Source of the DNA: Microbacterium sp.
GTDB taxonomy: Bacteria; Actinomycetota; Actinomycetes; Actinomycetales; Microbacteriaceae
Direction of reading: 5' to 3'
NCBI RefSeq assembly: GCF_031180975.1
Contig: NZ_JAPSLI010000004.1
Location: 62,001-126,000 of the forward strand
DNA: 64,000 nt
In this document: positions 28,286 through 37,968 of the stretch, piece after piece
Layout: every line of letters begins with the position of its first letter
Numbering within the stretch: the first letter of the stretch is position 1
Translations under genes and position numbers: made by a program
The notes under the pieces: generated by a model
What the model was told of the DNA's origin: nothing
Databases searched by the model: none
What the model saw: only the letters and a program-made list of their open reading frames with translations

Positions 28286-28612
28286 TCACCCCTCGGGCGG
28301 CCCTGCACGGGCTCGGGAGACGGCACTCATCCCAGCGTACGCGGCCTCGACCTGCACGGTCGCCACGTGTCCGTCGATCCGGCATCCGCTCAGCGTGGCC
28401 CCGGCGGCCGACGCGACGCGCGCGGCGAGCGCGCACGGGGCGTCGTCGGTGGGGACCGCGCCGGACGCCGCATCGGCGGCGGCCAGTGCTGCGGCGTCGG
28501 CGGCTCCGGCCGCGCGCTGTGCGGTCGCGGCCGCTCCCCCGACCCCCGCCAGGCCCAGCGACAGCGTGGCCGCGACGGTCAGGATGCCGGCCGCGAGGGC
28601 GGTCCCGGCCAT
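28286..28612 (-). CDS. Rv3654c-like TadE-family protein
   Basis: A 108-residue protein with an N-terminal membrane helix (residues about 5-27), then an alanine-rich helix AAATAQRAAGAADAAALAAADAA and a small domain with two cysteines. This fits the helicase/secretion-neighbourhood TadE-like family (Rv3654c type), the last gene of many actinobacterial Tad loci. It probably forms a minor pilin-like component; function is not proven. Confidence 0.75.
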   Translation of the reverse strand: MAGTALAAGILTVAATLSLGLAGVGGAAATAQRAAGAADAAALAAADAASGAVPTDDAPCALAARVASAAGATLSGCRIDGHVATVQVEAAYAGMSAVSRARAGPPEG

Positions 28613-28701
28613 GGGCGTTCCTCTTTCTTATAGGGGTTCCTGTACGTGGTCGGTCTTCTCCGCCCGCCATGCGGTCGTCGTGGTTCGGGATGCCGGCAGG
28701 C

Positions 28702-29085
28702 TCACAACCCTCCGCTGAGCGCGCAGCTGTCGGCGCGCAAGGGCACGGAGATCAGTCGCCCGACCCGCAGCTCGGCTGATGCGGTCACGCACACCAGCTC
28801 GCCCTGTTCCCGCGACGCGAGGCGCGCTCCGTCGACGGCGTGCGAGACCACGCCGGCCGCGCGCGAGGAGGACTCGCCGCGTCCGAGCAGGCGCGCCGCG
28901 TCAGCGGCGGCATCCTGCAGGGCGACCTGCCGGGCAGCCGCGCTCAGCGCGCCCGCCCCCAGCAGCAGCGCCAGCAGCACCGCCGGCAGTGCGACGGCCA
29001 GCTCGGCGGCGACGGACCCTCCATCCCCGCCGAGCCGATGTGCCCTCCGCGCGACGGCGCCGGGCCGCTCGCGCGAGCGCATCAC
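28702..29085 (-). CDS. TadE-like pseudopilin
   Basis: A 127-residue protein with a basic N-terminus, then GGSVAAELAVALPAVLLALLLG, the TadE-type segment where a glutamate follows the processing site before a membrane helix. The remaining soluble region has two cysteines (LVCVTA and DSCALSG) that may pair. The GTG at 29085 overlaps the DUF4244 stop by 4 nt, with an ATG as the next codon. Part of the Tad pilus locus. Confidence 0.8.
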   Translation of the reverse strand: MMRSRERPGAVARRAHRLGGDGGSVAAELAVALPAVLLALLLGAGALSAAARQVALQDAAADAARLLGRGESSSRAAGVVSHAVDGARLASREQGELVCVTASAELRVGRLISVPLRADSCALSGGL

Positions 29086-29285
29086 GACACCGTCAGCGCG
29101 CGCCGGACGAGGTCGGTGAGGATCCCGCGCACCTCATCGGAGCGCATGATCACCACGAGCAGCCCCGCGAACGCGACCGCCGCCATGGTGGTGATGGCGT
29201 ACTCGGCCGTCGCGGCGCCGGACTCGTCGGTGAACAGCGCCGCGGCGCGTCGGCGGGTGAGCGTGGGCAAGGAGTTCTCGGACAT
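29082..29285 (-). CDS. DUF4244 Flp-like pilin
   Basis: A 67-residue protein with the short basic leader typical of Flp prepilins, then DESGAATAEYAITTMAAVAFAGLL, where the AEY motif and membrane helix resemble Flp/DUF4244 pilins. It is probably the major subunit. It lies between the F-family membrane protein and the TadE-like gene in a minus-strand operon. Confidence 0.85.
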   Translation of the reverse strand: MSENSLPTLTRRRAAALFTDESGAATAEYAITTMAAVAFAGLLVVIMRSDEVRGILTDLVRRALTVS

Positions 29286-29360
29286 GGCTTCCTTCTTTCT
29301 CTCTGGGGCGACCGCCCCGTTTCTCGGGTGTACGGATGGTCTCTTCGGGTGTCAGGGTGG

Positions 29361-30263
29361 TCACAGCGGCAACGGTGTGGACGAGATGACGCTGAGCATG
29401 AGCGGTGCGACGCCGAGCAGCAGGAACGCGGGCAGCGTGCACGCGCCGAGCGGCAGCAGCAGTGACGAGGACAGCCGCGCGGCCCGGATACGGCCCTGGA
29501 CACGTGCCTCGTGCCGCTGCTGAGCGGCCGCCGCGCGAAGCAGTTCGCCCGCGGGTACGCCCGCGGCGCGGGAGAGCGCGAGAACGGCATCCGTTCGCCG
29601 TCGGTCCGACTCGAGTACGGCGGGGCTGTGATCGACCAGCCGCAGTGCGCGCGGGATCGCCACCCCACCGGCCAACGCCACCGCGACCAGCTCCGCGTGG
29701 ATGCCGGGAGTGCCGGGATCCGGCTGCGCGCGGCGCACCAGCCGGCTCGTCCACCAGCGCGCCACCATGACCAGCGCGACGCCCGCGACGACGCAACCGA
29801 TCCCGAACGGGGTGGTCGTCAGCACGCCGATGGTGTCGAACCCCAGCGCTAAGCCCAGCAGCAGTCCCGCGAAGGGCAGCCACAGCAGCAGACGGGCGGT
29901 GCCGACCGGCTCGGCGAGCGCGATCCGCACGTCGTCGTCGGCGGTGGCGGCGTCGTGCAGCGCCTCGGCGAGCGAGCGCAGGACGTCGGCGAGCGGTGCG
30001 CCGACGACCGTGGCGACCTCCCACGCCGCGGCGACGTCGCGCCAGGTGCCGCCCTCCGCCTCGATCGCGCCGACCAGTTCGGCCCCCGCTTCGACACGCC
30101 CGATGACCCGGGACGCCACCGCGTCTCCGGCTTCAGCGACGTGACGCCATGCGGCGAGCGGCCGGGCCCCCGCCTGCAGCAGCACGGCGAGGGTGCGCAC
30201 CGTGACAGCCGCATCCGCGGGCCCCGGCCGCGCCGCATCGCGCCGACGCCGGCGGCTCACCAC
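29361..30263 (-). CDS. tadB: Type II secretion F-family protein (TadB/TadC-like)
   Basis: A 300-residue inner-membrane platform protein of the Tad system. It has a helical cytoplasmic part with AVLLQAGARPLAAWRHVA (first T2SSF repeat), paired membrane helices near residues 123-165, a second cytoplasmic part with LVAVALAGGVAIPRALRLV, and a last pair near 265-297. Only one F-type gene is present, where many loci carry separate TadB and TadC. It overlaps the tadA stop region by 7 nt, suggesting coupling. Confidence 0.8.
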   Translation of the reverse strand: MVSRRRRRDAARPGPADAAVTVRTLAVLLQAGARPLAAWRHVAEAGDAVASRVIGRVEAGAELVGAIEAEGGTWRDVAAAWEVATVVGAPLADVLRSLAEALHDAATADDDVRIALAEPVGTARLLLWLPFAGLLLGLALGFDTIGVLTTTPFGIGCVVAGVALVMVARWWTSRLVRRAQPDPGTPGIHAELVAVALAGGVAIPRALRLVDHSPAVLESDRRRTDAVLALSRAAGVPAGELLRAAAAQQRHEARVQGRIRAARLSSSLLLPLGACTLPAFLLLGVAPLMLSVISSTPLPL

Positions 30264-31255
30264 GGCATCACCTCCTCGATGCCGAGCCGGTCGCCGACGA
30301 GCGTGAATCGCCCTGTCTGGGCGATGCGGCGCCGACCGTCGGGCGACCGGGCGAGGTGCAGCACGACGGTGAACGCGCTCACCGTCTGGCGCGCGAGCGC
30401 CGTGGCATCCATGCCGGCGAGCGCACCCAACGCCTCCATGCGGGCCGGGACGTCGGCGAGACCGCTGGCGTGCAGGGTGCCCGCACCCCCGTCGTGACCG
30501 GTGTTCAGCGCCGTGAGCAGCTCACGCACCTCCTCGCCCCGACACTCCCCCACCACCAGCCGGTCGGGACGCATCCGGAGCGACTCGCGCACCAGCATCG
30601 CAAGGCTGATCCGACCCGCTCCCTCCAGGTTCGCCTGCCGCGCCTCGAGCGAGACGTGGTGCGGATGCCGGGGCCGCAGCTCGGCGACATCCTCGATCGT
30701 CACGATCCGCTCCGTGCTGGGGACGGCGGCCAGCAGCGCGGAGAGCAGGGTGGTCTTGCCGGTGCCGGTGCCGCCGGTGATCAGCACGTTCGCGCGCTCC
30801 GCGACCAGCCCCTGCAACCACTCCTGCTGCGCCGCCTCGAACGTGCCGGTCGCGGCGAGCGCGGCGAGGTCTGCGCCGAGGACGCGCGGGATGCGGATCG
30901 ACAGCGCCGTTCCCGACGTCGACACCGGTGCCAGCACGGCATGCACCCGGATGCCGGAGTCCAGCCGCACGTCCACGCACGGCGACTGGTCGTCGAGGTG
31001 CCTGCCGCCTGCGGCGACCAGCGCGACGGCCAGGTCACGCACCTCCCGTTCGGATGCGCGCCAGTCCGGCATCCGCTCCGCCCCTCGGCCGCGATCGACG
31101 AACAGGCCGGACGAGCCGTTGACGAACAGATCGGTGACCTGCGCGTCGGCCGCGTATGGGGCGAGCGGACCGAACGCCGGGTCGAGCGTGGGCCCGGCAT
31201 GCAGCCCGGCGCCGACGGGTGCGGTACGGGGCCGGAGCACGAACGGATCAGCCAT
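30257..31255 (-). CDS. tadA: TadA-family secretion ATPase
   Basis: Hexameric motor of the Tad pilus. The 332-residue protein has an N-terminal domain with YAADAQVTDLFVNG, Walker A GGTGTGKTT (about residue 178-186), the Asp box TIEDVAELRP, Walker B MRPDRLVVGECRG and the His-box NTGHDGGAGTLHAS. ATG at 31255 gives the family N-terminus. No ssd-like gene, usually upstream in actinobacterial Tad loci, is present before it in this window. Confidence 0.92.
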   Translation of the reverse strand: MADPFVLRPRTAPVGAGLHAGPTLDPAFGPLAPYAADAQVTDLFVNGSSGLFVDRGRGAERMPDWRASEREVRDLAVALVAAGGRHLDDQSPCVDVRLDSGIRVHAVLAPVSTSGTALSIRIPRVLGADLAALAATGTFEAAQQEWLQGLVAERANVLITGGTGTGKTTLLSALLAAVPSTERIVTIEDVAELRPRHPHHVSLEARQANLEGAGRISLAMLVRESLRMRPDRLVVGECRGEEVRELLTALNTGHDGGAGTLHASGLADVPARMEALGALAGMDATALARQTVSAFTVVLHLARSPDGRRRIAQTGRFTLVGDRLGIEEVMPW

Positions 31256-31616
31256 GCCGACGACGCTAGACGCGCCGGACGACGCCGACGGGGCTGGAAC
31301 ACAGTCACTGTGCACAACCCGCGGGATCGGCTCGCGGTGCAGAGCGAAGCGTGATCGTTCCCCGCCCCAAGACGGAGATGGGCGGCATCTCACGGGGGGA
31401 ATGAGATGCCGCCCAGGCGCGCACCCGTGTCCGGGGGGAGGATCGGGTGGGCACAAGCCGGATTCGGCTGACGTCAGTGTATGCATGCACGGCGTCGACG
31501 CCAAACCGCCACGCACTACCGACTTTCGACAGTAGGCCCGCCGGCGCGCCAGGATTAGATTCCAGATGTCCCGGTCGCGTTCTTCGCGACCCCTCTGCGC
31601 AAAGGAGCGAGAAGTC
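31256..31616. other. Divergent intergenic region tadA-acs with hairpin
   Basis: This 361-bp region between divergent tadA and acs holds no gene I can support. It has a perfect 13-bp hairpin (31380-31392 with 31402-31414, 9-nt loop) without a T tract, and a near-palindrome GTGTATGCATGCAC at 31478-31491, a possible operator for acs. The acs RBS AAAGGAG lies at 31601-31607. Confidence 0.55.
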
Positions 31617-33584
31617 ATGAGCAGCCAGATCGATCATCTCCTCGACGAGTCCCGGCAGTTCCCGCCCTCGCCCGAGTTCGTCGCCCAGACGATCGACGAC
31701 CCCGCCCTGTACGAACGCGCGGCAGCCGATCGTGAAGGATTCTGGGGCGAGCAGGCCCGCGAGCTGCTGCACTGGCACACCCCGTTCACCCGCGTGCTGG
31801 ACTGGTCGAACCCGCCGTTCGCGAAGTGGTTCGACGACGGCCGGTTGAACGTGGCCTACAACTGCCTGGACCGCCACGTCGAGGCCGGCAACGGCGACCG
31901 CGTCGCCATCCTGTGGGAGGGCGAGCCGGGCGATGAGCGCCGCATCACCTACGCCGAGCTGACCGAGGAGGTCAAGCGCACAGCGAACGTGCTGCAGGAC
32001 CTCGGCGTCGGCGAGGGCGACCGCGTCGCCATCTACCTGCCGATGATCCCGGAGGCGGTGATCTCCATGCTCGCCGTGGCGCGACTCGGCGCCATCCACT
32101 CGGTGGTGTTCGGCGGCTTCAGCGCCGACAGCCTGCGCTCACGCATCGACGATGCCGGCGCGAAGCTGGTCATCACGGCCGACGGCGGCTACCGCAAGGG
32201 CAAGGTGTCACCGCTGAAGCCCGCCGTCGATCAGGCCCTGAGCGACCGCGGCGACGGCGAGCAGCAGACCGTCGAGCACGTGCTCGTCGTCAAGCGCTGC
32301 GAGAACGACGTGGACTGGGACGAGGAGCGCGACCTGTGGTGGCACGACGTGGTGCCGCAGGCGTCCGCCGAGCACGAGGCGCAGCCGTTCCCGGCGGAGA
32401 ACCCGCTGTTCATCCTGTACACGTCCGGCACCACCGGCAAGCCGAAGGGCATCCTGCACACGTCAGGCGGCTACCTCGCGCAGGCGGCGTTCACGCACAA
32501 GTACGTCTTCGACCTGCACCCCGAGACCGACGTGTTCTGGTGCACCGCCGACATCGGCTGGGTGACCGGACACTCGTACGTCACCTACGGCCCGCTCGCC
32601 AACGGCACCACCCAGGTGCTGTACGAGGGCACCCCTGATGCGCCGCACCCCGGCCGCTGGTGGGAGCTGATCGAGAAGTACAAGGTGTCGATCTTCTACA
32701 CCGCTCCGACCGCCATCCGCTCGTTCATGAAGATCGGCCGCCAGGTGCCGCAGAAGTTCGACCTGTCCAGCCTGCGCCTGCTCGGCTCGGTGGGCGAGCC
32801 GATCAACCCGGAGGCGTGGATGTGGTACCGCGAGGTGATCGGCGGCGAGCGCACTCCGATCGTGGACACGTGGTGGCAGACCGAGACCGGGGCGATCATG
32901 GTCTCCCCGTTGCCCGGCATCACCGCCACCAAGCCGGGGTCGGCGCAGGTTCCGCTGCCCGGCATCTCGATCGACGTGGTCGACGACAGCGGCGCTCAGG
33001 TGGGCAACGGCAACGGCGGACTGCTCGTCATCACCGAACCCTGGCCCTCGATGCTGCGCGGCATCTGGGGCGACCCGGATCGCTTCAAGGAGACGTACTG
33101 GGAGAAGTTCGCGGACCAGGGCTACTACTTCGCCGGCGACGGCGCCCGACTGGACGAGGACGGCGACCTGTGGCTGCTCGGCCGCGTCGACGACGTGATG
33201 AACGTCTCGGGGCACCGGCTGTCGACCACAGAGATCGAGTCGGCGCTCGTCGCGCACGAGGCGACCGCCGAAGCCGCGGTCGTGGGTGCGTCGGACGAGA
33301 CCACCGGTCAGGCCGTCGTCGCCTTCGTCATCATCAAGCAGAGCTACCTCGACGAGCACTCCCCCGAGGGCCTGGCCACGCAGTTGCGGCAGTGGGTCGG
33401 CGAGCAGATCGGCCCGATCGCGCGGCCGCGGGACGTCTACATCGTCGGGGAACTGCCGAAGACCCGCTCCGGCAAGATCATGCGGCGTCTGCTGCGCGAC
33501 GTGGCCGAAGGACGCGAGGTCGGCGACACCACGACGCTCGCCGACACCGCCGTGATGAGCATCATCTCCGCGCAGGTGAAGTAG
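31617..33584 (+). CDS. acs: Acetyl-CoA synthetase
   Basis: Makes acetyl-CoA from acetate, ATP and CoA. The 655-residue product has the adenylation P-loop [11 protein letters not shown], the [14 protein letters not shown] segment, the WWQTETG motif with the acetate-pocket tryptophan, and the C-terminal [10 protein letters not shown] with the acetylatable Lys about 620. Length matches Acs. ATG 31617 is chosen for the RBS at 31601; upstream in-frame codons look unrelated. It feeds acetyl-CoA that malate synthase near 51 kb could use. Confidence 0.96.
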   Translation: MSSQIDHLLDESRQFPPSPEFVAQTIDDPALYERAAADREGFWGEQARELLHWHTPFTRVLDWSNPPFAKWFDDGRLNVAYNCLDRHVEAGNGDRVAILWEGEPGDERRITYAELTEEVKRTANVLQDLGVGEGDRVAIYLPMIPEAVISMLAVARLGAIHSVVFGGFSADSLRSRIDDAGAKLVITADGGYRKGKVSPLKPAVDQALSDRGDGEQQTVEHVLVVKRCENDVDWDEERDLWWHDVVPQASAEHEAQPFPAENPLFILYTSGTTGKPKGILHTSGGYLAQAAFTHKYVFDLHPETDVFWCTADIGWVTGHSYVTYGPLANGTTQVLYEGTPDAPHPGRWWELIEKYKVSIFYTAPTAIRSFMKIGRQVPQKFDLSSLRLLGSVGEPINPEAWMWYREVIGGERTPIVDTWWQTETGAIMVSPLPGITATKPGSAQVPLPGISIDVVDDSGAQVGNGNGGLLVITEPWPSMLRGIWGDPDRFKETYWEKFADQGYYFAGDGARLDEDGDLWLLGRVDDVMNVSGHRLSTTEIESALVAHEATAEAAVVGASDETTGQAVVAFVIIKQSYLDEHSPEGLATQLRQWVGEQIGPIARPRDVYIVGELPKTRSGKIMRRLLRDVAEGREVGDTTTLADTAVMSIISAQVK

Positions 33585-33596
33585 TCCGCACAGGAG

Positions 33597-33632
33597 AGGA
33601 GGCCGGTTTCCCCCACGGGGAGCCGGCCTCCT
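33597..33632. terminator. Terminator after acs
   Basis: A 10-bp stem (33597-33606 with 33623-33632) with a 16-nt loop that can pair further (TTTCCCCC/GGGGA), followed by TTGTT. It lies between convergent acs and RidA genes. Confidence 0.8.
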
Positions 33633-33660
33633 TGTTCATGTCAGGAACGCGCTCGAGGTG

Positions 33661-34119
33661 TCAGGCGAGGATGAAAGTGACCTCGACCTCGACGGGACTG
33701 TCCAGCGGCAGCACTGGCACGCCGACGGCGGCGCGCGCATGCGCACCCGCCTCGCCGAAGATCTCGCCCAGCACCTCGCTGGCCCCGTTGATCACGCCGG
33801 GCTGGCCGGTGAAGGACGGGTCGGATGCCACGAAGCCGCCCACCCGCAGCACTCCGGCGATCCGGTCGATGCCGCCCGCGGCATCGGCCGCCGCCGCCAG
33901 CGCATTCAGCGCGCAGGTGCGCGCGTAGCCCTTGGCGGCGTCGGCGTCGACATCGGCGCCGACTTTGCCGGTCTCCGGCAGGGCGCCGGCGACGAAGGGC
34001 AGCTGCCCCGAGGTGTAGACCAGTCCGTCGTGCACGACAGCAGGGACGTAGGCGGCCACCGGCGCGCTCACCGGCGGCAGCTCGATGCCGAGCTCCTGCA
34101 GCCGCACCGCGACGCTCAC
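33661..34119 (-). CDS. RidA/YjgF-family protein
   Basis: A 152-residue protein of the RidA family, imine/enamine deaminases that remove reactive 2-aminoacrylate. VYTSGQLPF, CALNALAAAADAAGGIDRI and a GVPVLPLDSPVEVEVTFI end fit the family. In place of the usual terminal arginine-containing R-x-x-V-G motif the region reads ARAAVGVPVLPLD, so the key arginine in HARAAVG may be retained. GTG at 34119 overlaps the DUF4177 stop by 4 nt. Substrate unproven. Confidence 0.85.
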   Translation of the reverse strand: MSVAVRLQELGIELPPVSAPVAAYVPAVVHDGLVYTSGQLPFVAGALPETGKVGADVDADAAKGYARTCALNALAAAADAAGGIDRIAGVLRVGGFVASDPSFTGQPGVINGASEVLGEIFGEAGAHARAAVGVPVLPLDSPVEVEVTFILA

Positions 34120-34340
34120 TGCTGGCCGCCCTCGAACTGGCGGGCGGCCTCCGCCGCCGCAGCGAGGCCGGCGTTCGTGGAGCCCTGCTCCGACACCGGG
34201 CGCTTGAAGTAGGCGACCAGTCCGCCCTCGGGTCCCTGCACCACCTGGACGAGCTCCCAGCCCTGCTTTCCCCAGTTGTTGAGGATCGCCGCGGTGTTGT
34301 GGATCAGCAGCGGGGTGGTCAGATACTCCCACGTGGTCAT
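34116..34340 (-). CDS. DUF4177-type small protein
   Basis: A 74-residue soluble protein with WEYLTTPLLIH, NNWGKQGWELVQVVQG and LVAYFKRP, the short beta-sheet pattern of DUF4177 proteins. Function is unknown. It begins a two-gene operon with the RidA gene and is divergent from the penicillin-binding protein. Confidence 0.8.
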   Translation of the reverse strand: MTTWEYLTTPLLIHNTAAILNNWGKQGWELVQVVQGPEGGLVAYFKRPVSEQGSTNAGLAAAAEAARQFEGGQQ

Positions 34341-34423
34341 GGCACTCCTGTGCGTCGGCGACGGGCGGATCCGGAGGCTCCCGTCGAGGCTCTTATTCAG
34401 GGAACTCCCCTACGATCAAGCGT

Positions 34424-37018
34424 ATGCCTCAAACGAAACGCACGGTGAACGGTGTGCTCGGCGGGCTGCTCGGCCTGGTCGGCCTGAGCGCCGTCGCCGG
34501 GGTGCTGGTCACCGCAGCCGTGACGCCCGCCATCGCCGTCGCCGGGGTGACCGGCTCGCAGGCGCTGTCGATCTTCGAAGAGCTGCCGAACTCGCTGAAG
34601 GTCGGCACACCGATGGAGCCGACGGTGTTCTACGCGACCGGCGAGGACGGCAAGCAGTTCCAGCTGGCGAAGTTCTACGACCAGAACCGCGTTCCGGTGA
34701 CGTTCGAGCAGGTGTCGCCGCTGCTGTACGACGCGATCCTGTCCAGCGAGGACAAGAACTTCTACGCGCACGGCGGGGTGAACCTCGGCGCCACCATCAA
34801 GGCGGTCGTCGACAACGTGCGCGGCACGTCGTCGCGCGGTGCCTCGACGATCAGCCAGCAGTTCGTGAAGAACGTGCTGATCCAGGAGTGCGAGAAGGAC
34901 GCATCGCCGAGCGACCCGAACTACCAGGAGCAGTTGCAGAAGTGCTGGACCGACGCCACCAACGCGGTGGGGTCGAAGGGAATCGAGCGCAAGCTGCAGG
35001 AGATGCGCTACGCGATCCAGATCGAGAAGGACTACTCGAAGAACGACATCCTGCTCGGCTACCTCAACATCGCGAACTTCGGCGGCACCACGTACGGCAT
35101 CGAGGCCGCGGCGAACTACTACTTCAACACCACCGCGAAGAACCTCACGCTGGGCCAGGCAGCCACTCTCGCCGGCATCGTGCAGAACCCGAACCGGTAC
35201 CGCATCGACAAGCCGGGCGGCACCTGGACGGATGGCACCGGCAAGGTGCGCAACACCGCCGAGAGCGGCTTCGAAGACACCAAGGTGCGCCGCAACTACG
35301 TGCTCGACCGCATGCTCAAGGACGGCAAGATCACCCAGGAGCAGCACGACGCCGCCGTCGCAGAGCCGATCACGCCGAACATCCATCCGTCCACGCAGGG
35401 GTGCTCCGCCGCCGGAAAGCAGGCGTACTTCTGCCAGTACGTGAAGTCGATCATCGAGACCGACGAAGCCTTCGGCAGCTCGCGGCAGGACCGCCTGGAC
35501 ACGCTGCGGCGTGGTGGTCTGCAGGTGCACACTTCGCTCGACATGCGGGTGCAGAAGGCCGGTGTCGAGACGATGACGGAACGGGCTCCGGTGTACCTCG
35601 AGGGCCGGGACTTCGCCGCCAGCGCGGTGACGATCCAAGCGGACACCGGACGTGTGCTCGCGATCGTGCAGAACACGAACTTCAACGAGACCGCCAGCGC
35701 CGACAAGACCAAGGGCGAGATCGGCCAGGTGTACGCCGCCGACAAGGCTCACGGTGGAGGCGAGGGGTTCCCCCCGGGATCCGCGTACAAGGTCTTCACG
35801 TTGCTCGACTGGTTGGAAAAGGGCCACTCCGTCAACGAGGTGCTCGACGGACGGATGCGCACCTTCAAGGAGTTCACGGTGTGCGGCGAGCGGTTCGTCA
35901 ACGCCGAGCCGATCGCCAACTTCGGACGCAACCGTGGACGCGTCTCGACCGTGATGGACTTCACCGCGACTTCGTTGAACACCGGCTACCTGGCGATGGC
36001 GCAGCAACTGGATCTGTGCGACATCAACAAGGTCGCCGCCCGCATGGGCGTTCACCTCGGCAACATGAAGCCGGTCACGGGCACTCCGACCGATGGCGAA
36101 CCGTACAAGGGCAACTACCCCTACGAGTCGACGCTGGGATCCAAGTACATCGCGCCCATCCAGATGGCCGGCGTGTACGCCACCATCGCCAACAAGGGCA
36201 TCTACTGCACTCCGAAGGCGATCGACAAGGTGATCGGTCCCACGGGCAAGGAGATGACTCTGCCGAAGTCGTCCTGCTCGCAGGTGCTCGCGCCCGAGGT
36301 CGCGGCGACCGCAGCCCACGCCCTGCGCGGGGTGATGAGCGCGACCGGAAGCGCGGCGAACACCGGTGACGGGACGCCTCTCATCGGCAAGACCGGAACC
36401 CACCAGGAGTGGGGCACCGCGATGGCCGTTTCCAGCACGAAGGCGGCGACGTTCGTTTACGTGGGCAAGGCGTCCGGCGAGAACTTCAGCCTGAGCCGGA
36501 CCTACTGGAACGGCTGGAGCATGAACAGGATCAGGTTCCCTCTCGCCCGCGAGATGCAGCGTGCCGCCAACGCCGTGTACGGCGGCGACCGGTTCCCCGA
36601 TCCGGCCAGCAACCTGATCAGGCGCACGTTGAAGGACCTGCCCGACGTGGTCGGCAAGCCGGTGGACGAGGCCACGCGGATCATCGAGGAGGCCGGCTTC
36701 TCGGTCACCGTCGGTGAGCCGATCGCCAGCACTGTCGGCGCCGGTCTCGTCGCCGAGCAGACTCCGGGTGCGGGCCGCGTCGCCAGCGGCACCACGGTGA
36801 CTCTGCGCCCCAGCACCGGCCAGCCCCCGACGACCGCACTCCCGAACGTGGTGGGCCAGAAGTTCCCGCAGGGCAAGAAGGCCCTCGAGGATGCCGGCTT
36901 CTCGGTGACGGACAGCGGGTGCAGCGGCAAGGGCGATATCGAGTCGCAGACCCCCGCCGCGGGCACCCCGGTGACACCCGGCACGAACGTGACACTGGTC
37001 TGCAAGGAAGACGATTGA
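34424..37018 (+). CDS. ponA: Bifunctional penicillin-binding protein with PASTA domains
   Basis: Class A PBP that polymerises and crosslinks peptidoglycan. The 864-residue protein has one N-terminal membrane helix (about 12-35). The glycosyltransferase domain has SSEDKNFYAHGG with Glu about 109 and GASTISQQFVKN. The transpeptidase has SxxK at Ser453-Lys456 in GSAYK, and KTGT near 656. Two C-terminal PASTA domains (about 737-800 and 803-864) begin DLPDVVGKPV and ALPNVVGQKF. The next gene overlaps its stop by 4 nt. Confidence 0.95.
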   Translation: MPQTKRTVNGVLGGLLGLVGLSAVAGVLVTAAVTPAIAVAGVTGSQALSIFEELPNSLKVGTPMEPTVFYATGEDGKQFQLAKFYDQNRVPVTFEQVSPLLYDAILSSEDKNFYAHGGVNLGATIKAVVDNVRGTSSRGASTISQQFVKNVLIQECEKDASPSDPNYQEQLQKCWTDATNAVGSKGIERKLQEMRYAIQIEKDYSKNDILLGYLNIANFGGTTYGIEAAANYYFNTTAKNLTLGQAATLAGIVQNPNRYRIDKPGGTWTDGTGKVRNTAESGFEDTKVRRNYVLDRMLKDGKITQEQHDAAVAEPITPNIHPSTQGCSAAGKQAYFCQYVKSIIETDEAFGSSRQDRLDTLRRGGLQVHTSLDMRVQKAGVETMTERAPVYLEGRDFAASAVTIQADTGRVLAIVQNTNFNETASADKTKGEIGQVYAADKAHGGGEGFPPGSAYKVFTLLDWLEKGHSVNEVLDGRMRTFKEFTVCGERFVNAEPIANFGRNRGRVSTVMDFTATSLNTGYLAMAQQLDLCDINKVAARMGVHLGNMKPVTGTPTDGEPYKGNYPYESTLGSKYIAPIQMAGVYATIANKGIYCTPKAIDKVIGPTGKEMTLPKSSCSQVLAPEVAATAAHALRGVMSATGSAANTGDGTPLIGKTGTHQEWGTAMAVSSTKAATFVYVGKASGENFSLSRTYWNGWSMNRIRFPLAREMQRAANAVYGGDRFPDPASNLIRRTLKDLPDVVGKPVDEATRIIEEAGFSVTVGEPIASTVGAGLVAEQTPGAGRVASGTTVTLRPSTGQPPTTALPNVVGQKFPQGKKALEDAGFSVTDSGCSGKGDIESQTPAAGTPVTPGTNVTLVCKEDD

Positions 37019-37959
37019 CCCGGCGCGGTTCCGCGCACCCGGCCCTCATCGCGCTCGGCGCGGTGGGGGCCGCGGGCGCTGCGGCGGCGGTCTGGGGCGT
37101 CGGCGTCGAGCGCTACCTGTTCGCCGTCCGCGAGGTGACGGCGGCTGCGCTTCCCCCCGGGAGCGCGCCGATCCGGGTGCTCCACCTCTCCGACGCGCAC
37201 ATGGCACCCTGGCAGACGCGGAAGCAGAACTGGCTGGCATCCCTGGCCGAGTTGGAGCCGGACCTCGTCATCAACACCGGCGACAACCTCGGCCACCCCG
37301 ACGGTCTCTCGGGCATCCGCCGCGCGTTCGCGCCGCTCACCGGCATCCCCGGCGTGTTCGTGCACGGCTCCAACGACGTGCAGGCGCCCTCGCCGCGCAA
37401 CCCGCTCAAGTACTTCACCGGCCCGTCGAAGAGGGTGGCCGCGCCGCGGCTGCTCGACACGGATGCCATGGACGCGTACTTCGCGGACGAGCTGGGCTGG
37501 AAGCCGCTCAACAACGCCGCGGCGCGCCTCGACGTGGCCGACCGGACGATCGACTTCGTGGGCGTCGACGACGCGCACCGCGACTGGGATCGGCTCGACG
37601 TGCTGCCATCCGCGCTGGACGGACTCGGAGACAAGGACGCCCGCACGGCGCTCATCGGCGTGACGCACGCGCCGTACCAACGGGTGCTGAACGAGTTCGT
37701 CGACCTCGGAGCGGATGTCGTCTTCGGCGGCCACACCCACGGCGGTCAGGTCTGCCTGCCCGGGTACGGCGCTCTGGTGGCGAACTGCGACATCCCGCTC
37801 AAGCAGGCGAAGGGTCTCAGCACGTGGACCCACGGCGGGCGCTCCGCTCCCCTGAACGTCAGCGCCGGCTGCGGTCACTCGATCTACGCTCCGGTGCGGT
37901 TCGCGTGCCGACCCGAGGCCACACTGCTCACGCTCATCCCGCGCGGCAGCGGCACCTGA
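37015..37959 (+). CDS. Membrane-anchored metallophosphoesterase
   Basis: A 314-residue protein from TTG 37015, which overlaps the ponA stop (TTGA). One N-terminal helix (about 9-27) anchors it. The calcineurin-like core has LSDAHMAPW, NTGDNLG, HGSND where the family usually has GNHD, THAPYQR, and GGHTHGGQ. It may act at the cell surface on phosphoesters linked to envelope material; the substrate is unknown. The PBP-phosphoesterase pair is common in actinobacteria. Confidence 0.85.
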   Translation: MTRRGSAHPALIALGAVGAAGAAAAVWGVGVERYLFAVREVTAAALPPGSAPIRVLHLSDAHMAPWQTRKQNWLASLAELEPDLVINTGDNLGHPDGLSGIRRAFAPLTGIPGVFVHGSNDVQAPSPRNPLKYFTGPSKRVAAPRLLDTDAMDAYFADELGWKPLNNAAARLDVADRTIDFVGVDDAHRDWDRLDVLPSALDGLGDKDARTALIGVTHAPYQRVLNEFVDLGADVVFGGHTHGGQVCLPGYGALVANCDIPLKQAKGLSTWTHGGRSAPLNVSAGCGHSIYAPVRFACRPEATLLTLIPRGSGT

Positions 37960-37968
37960 GGGGTCGGC

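Noticed and set aside
25296..28670. A longer topA with about 167 extra N-terminal residues
   Set aside because: The extra text is arginine-rich and unrelated to the family. The TTG at 28169 has a good RBS and puts the Toprim motif at the usual distance.
31566..31616. An acs start 17 codons upstream (MSRSRSSRP)
   Set aside because: The downstream ATG has AAAGGAG at proper spacing and gives the usual Acs N-terminus and length.
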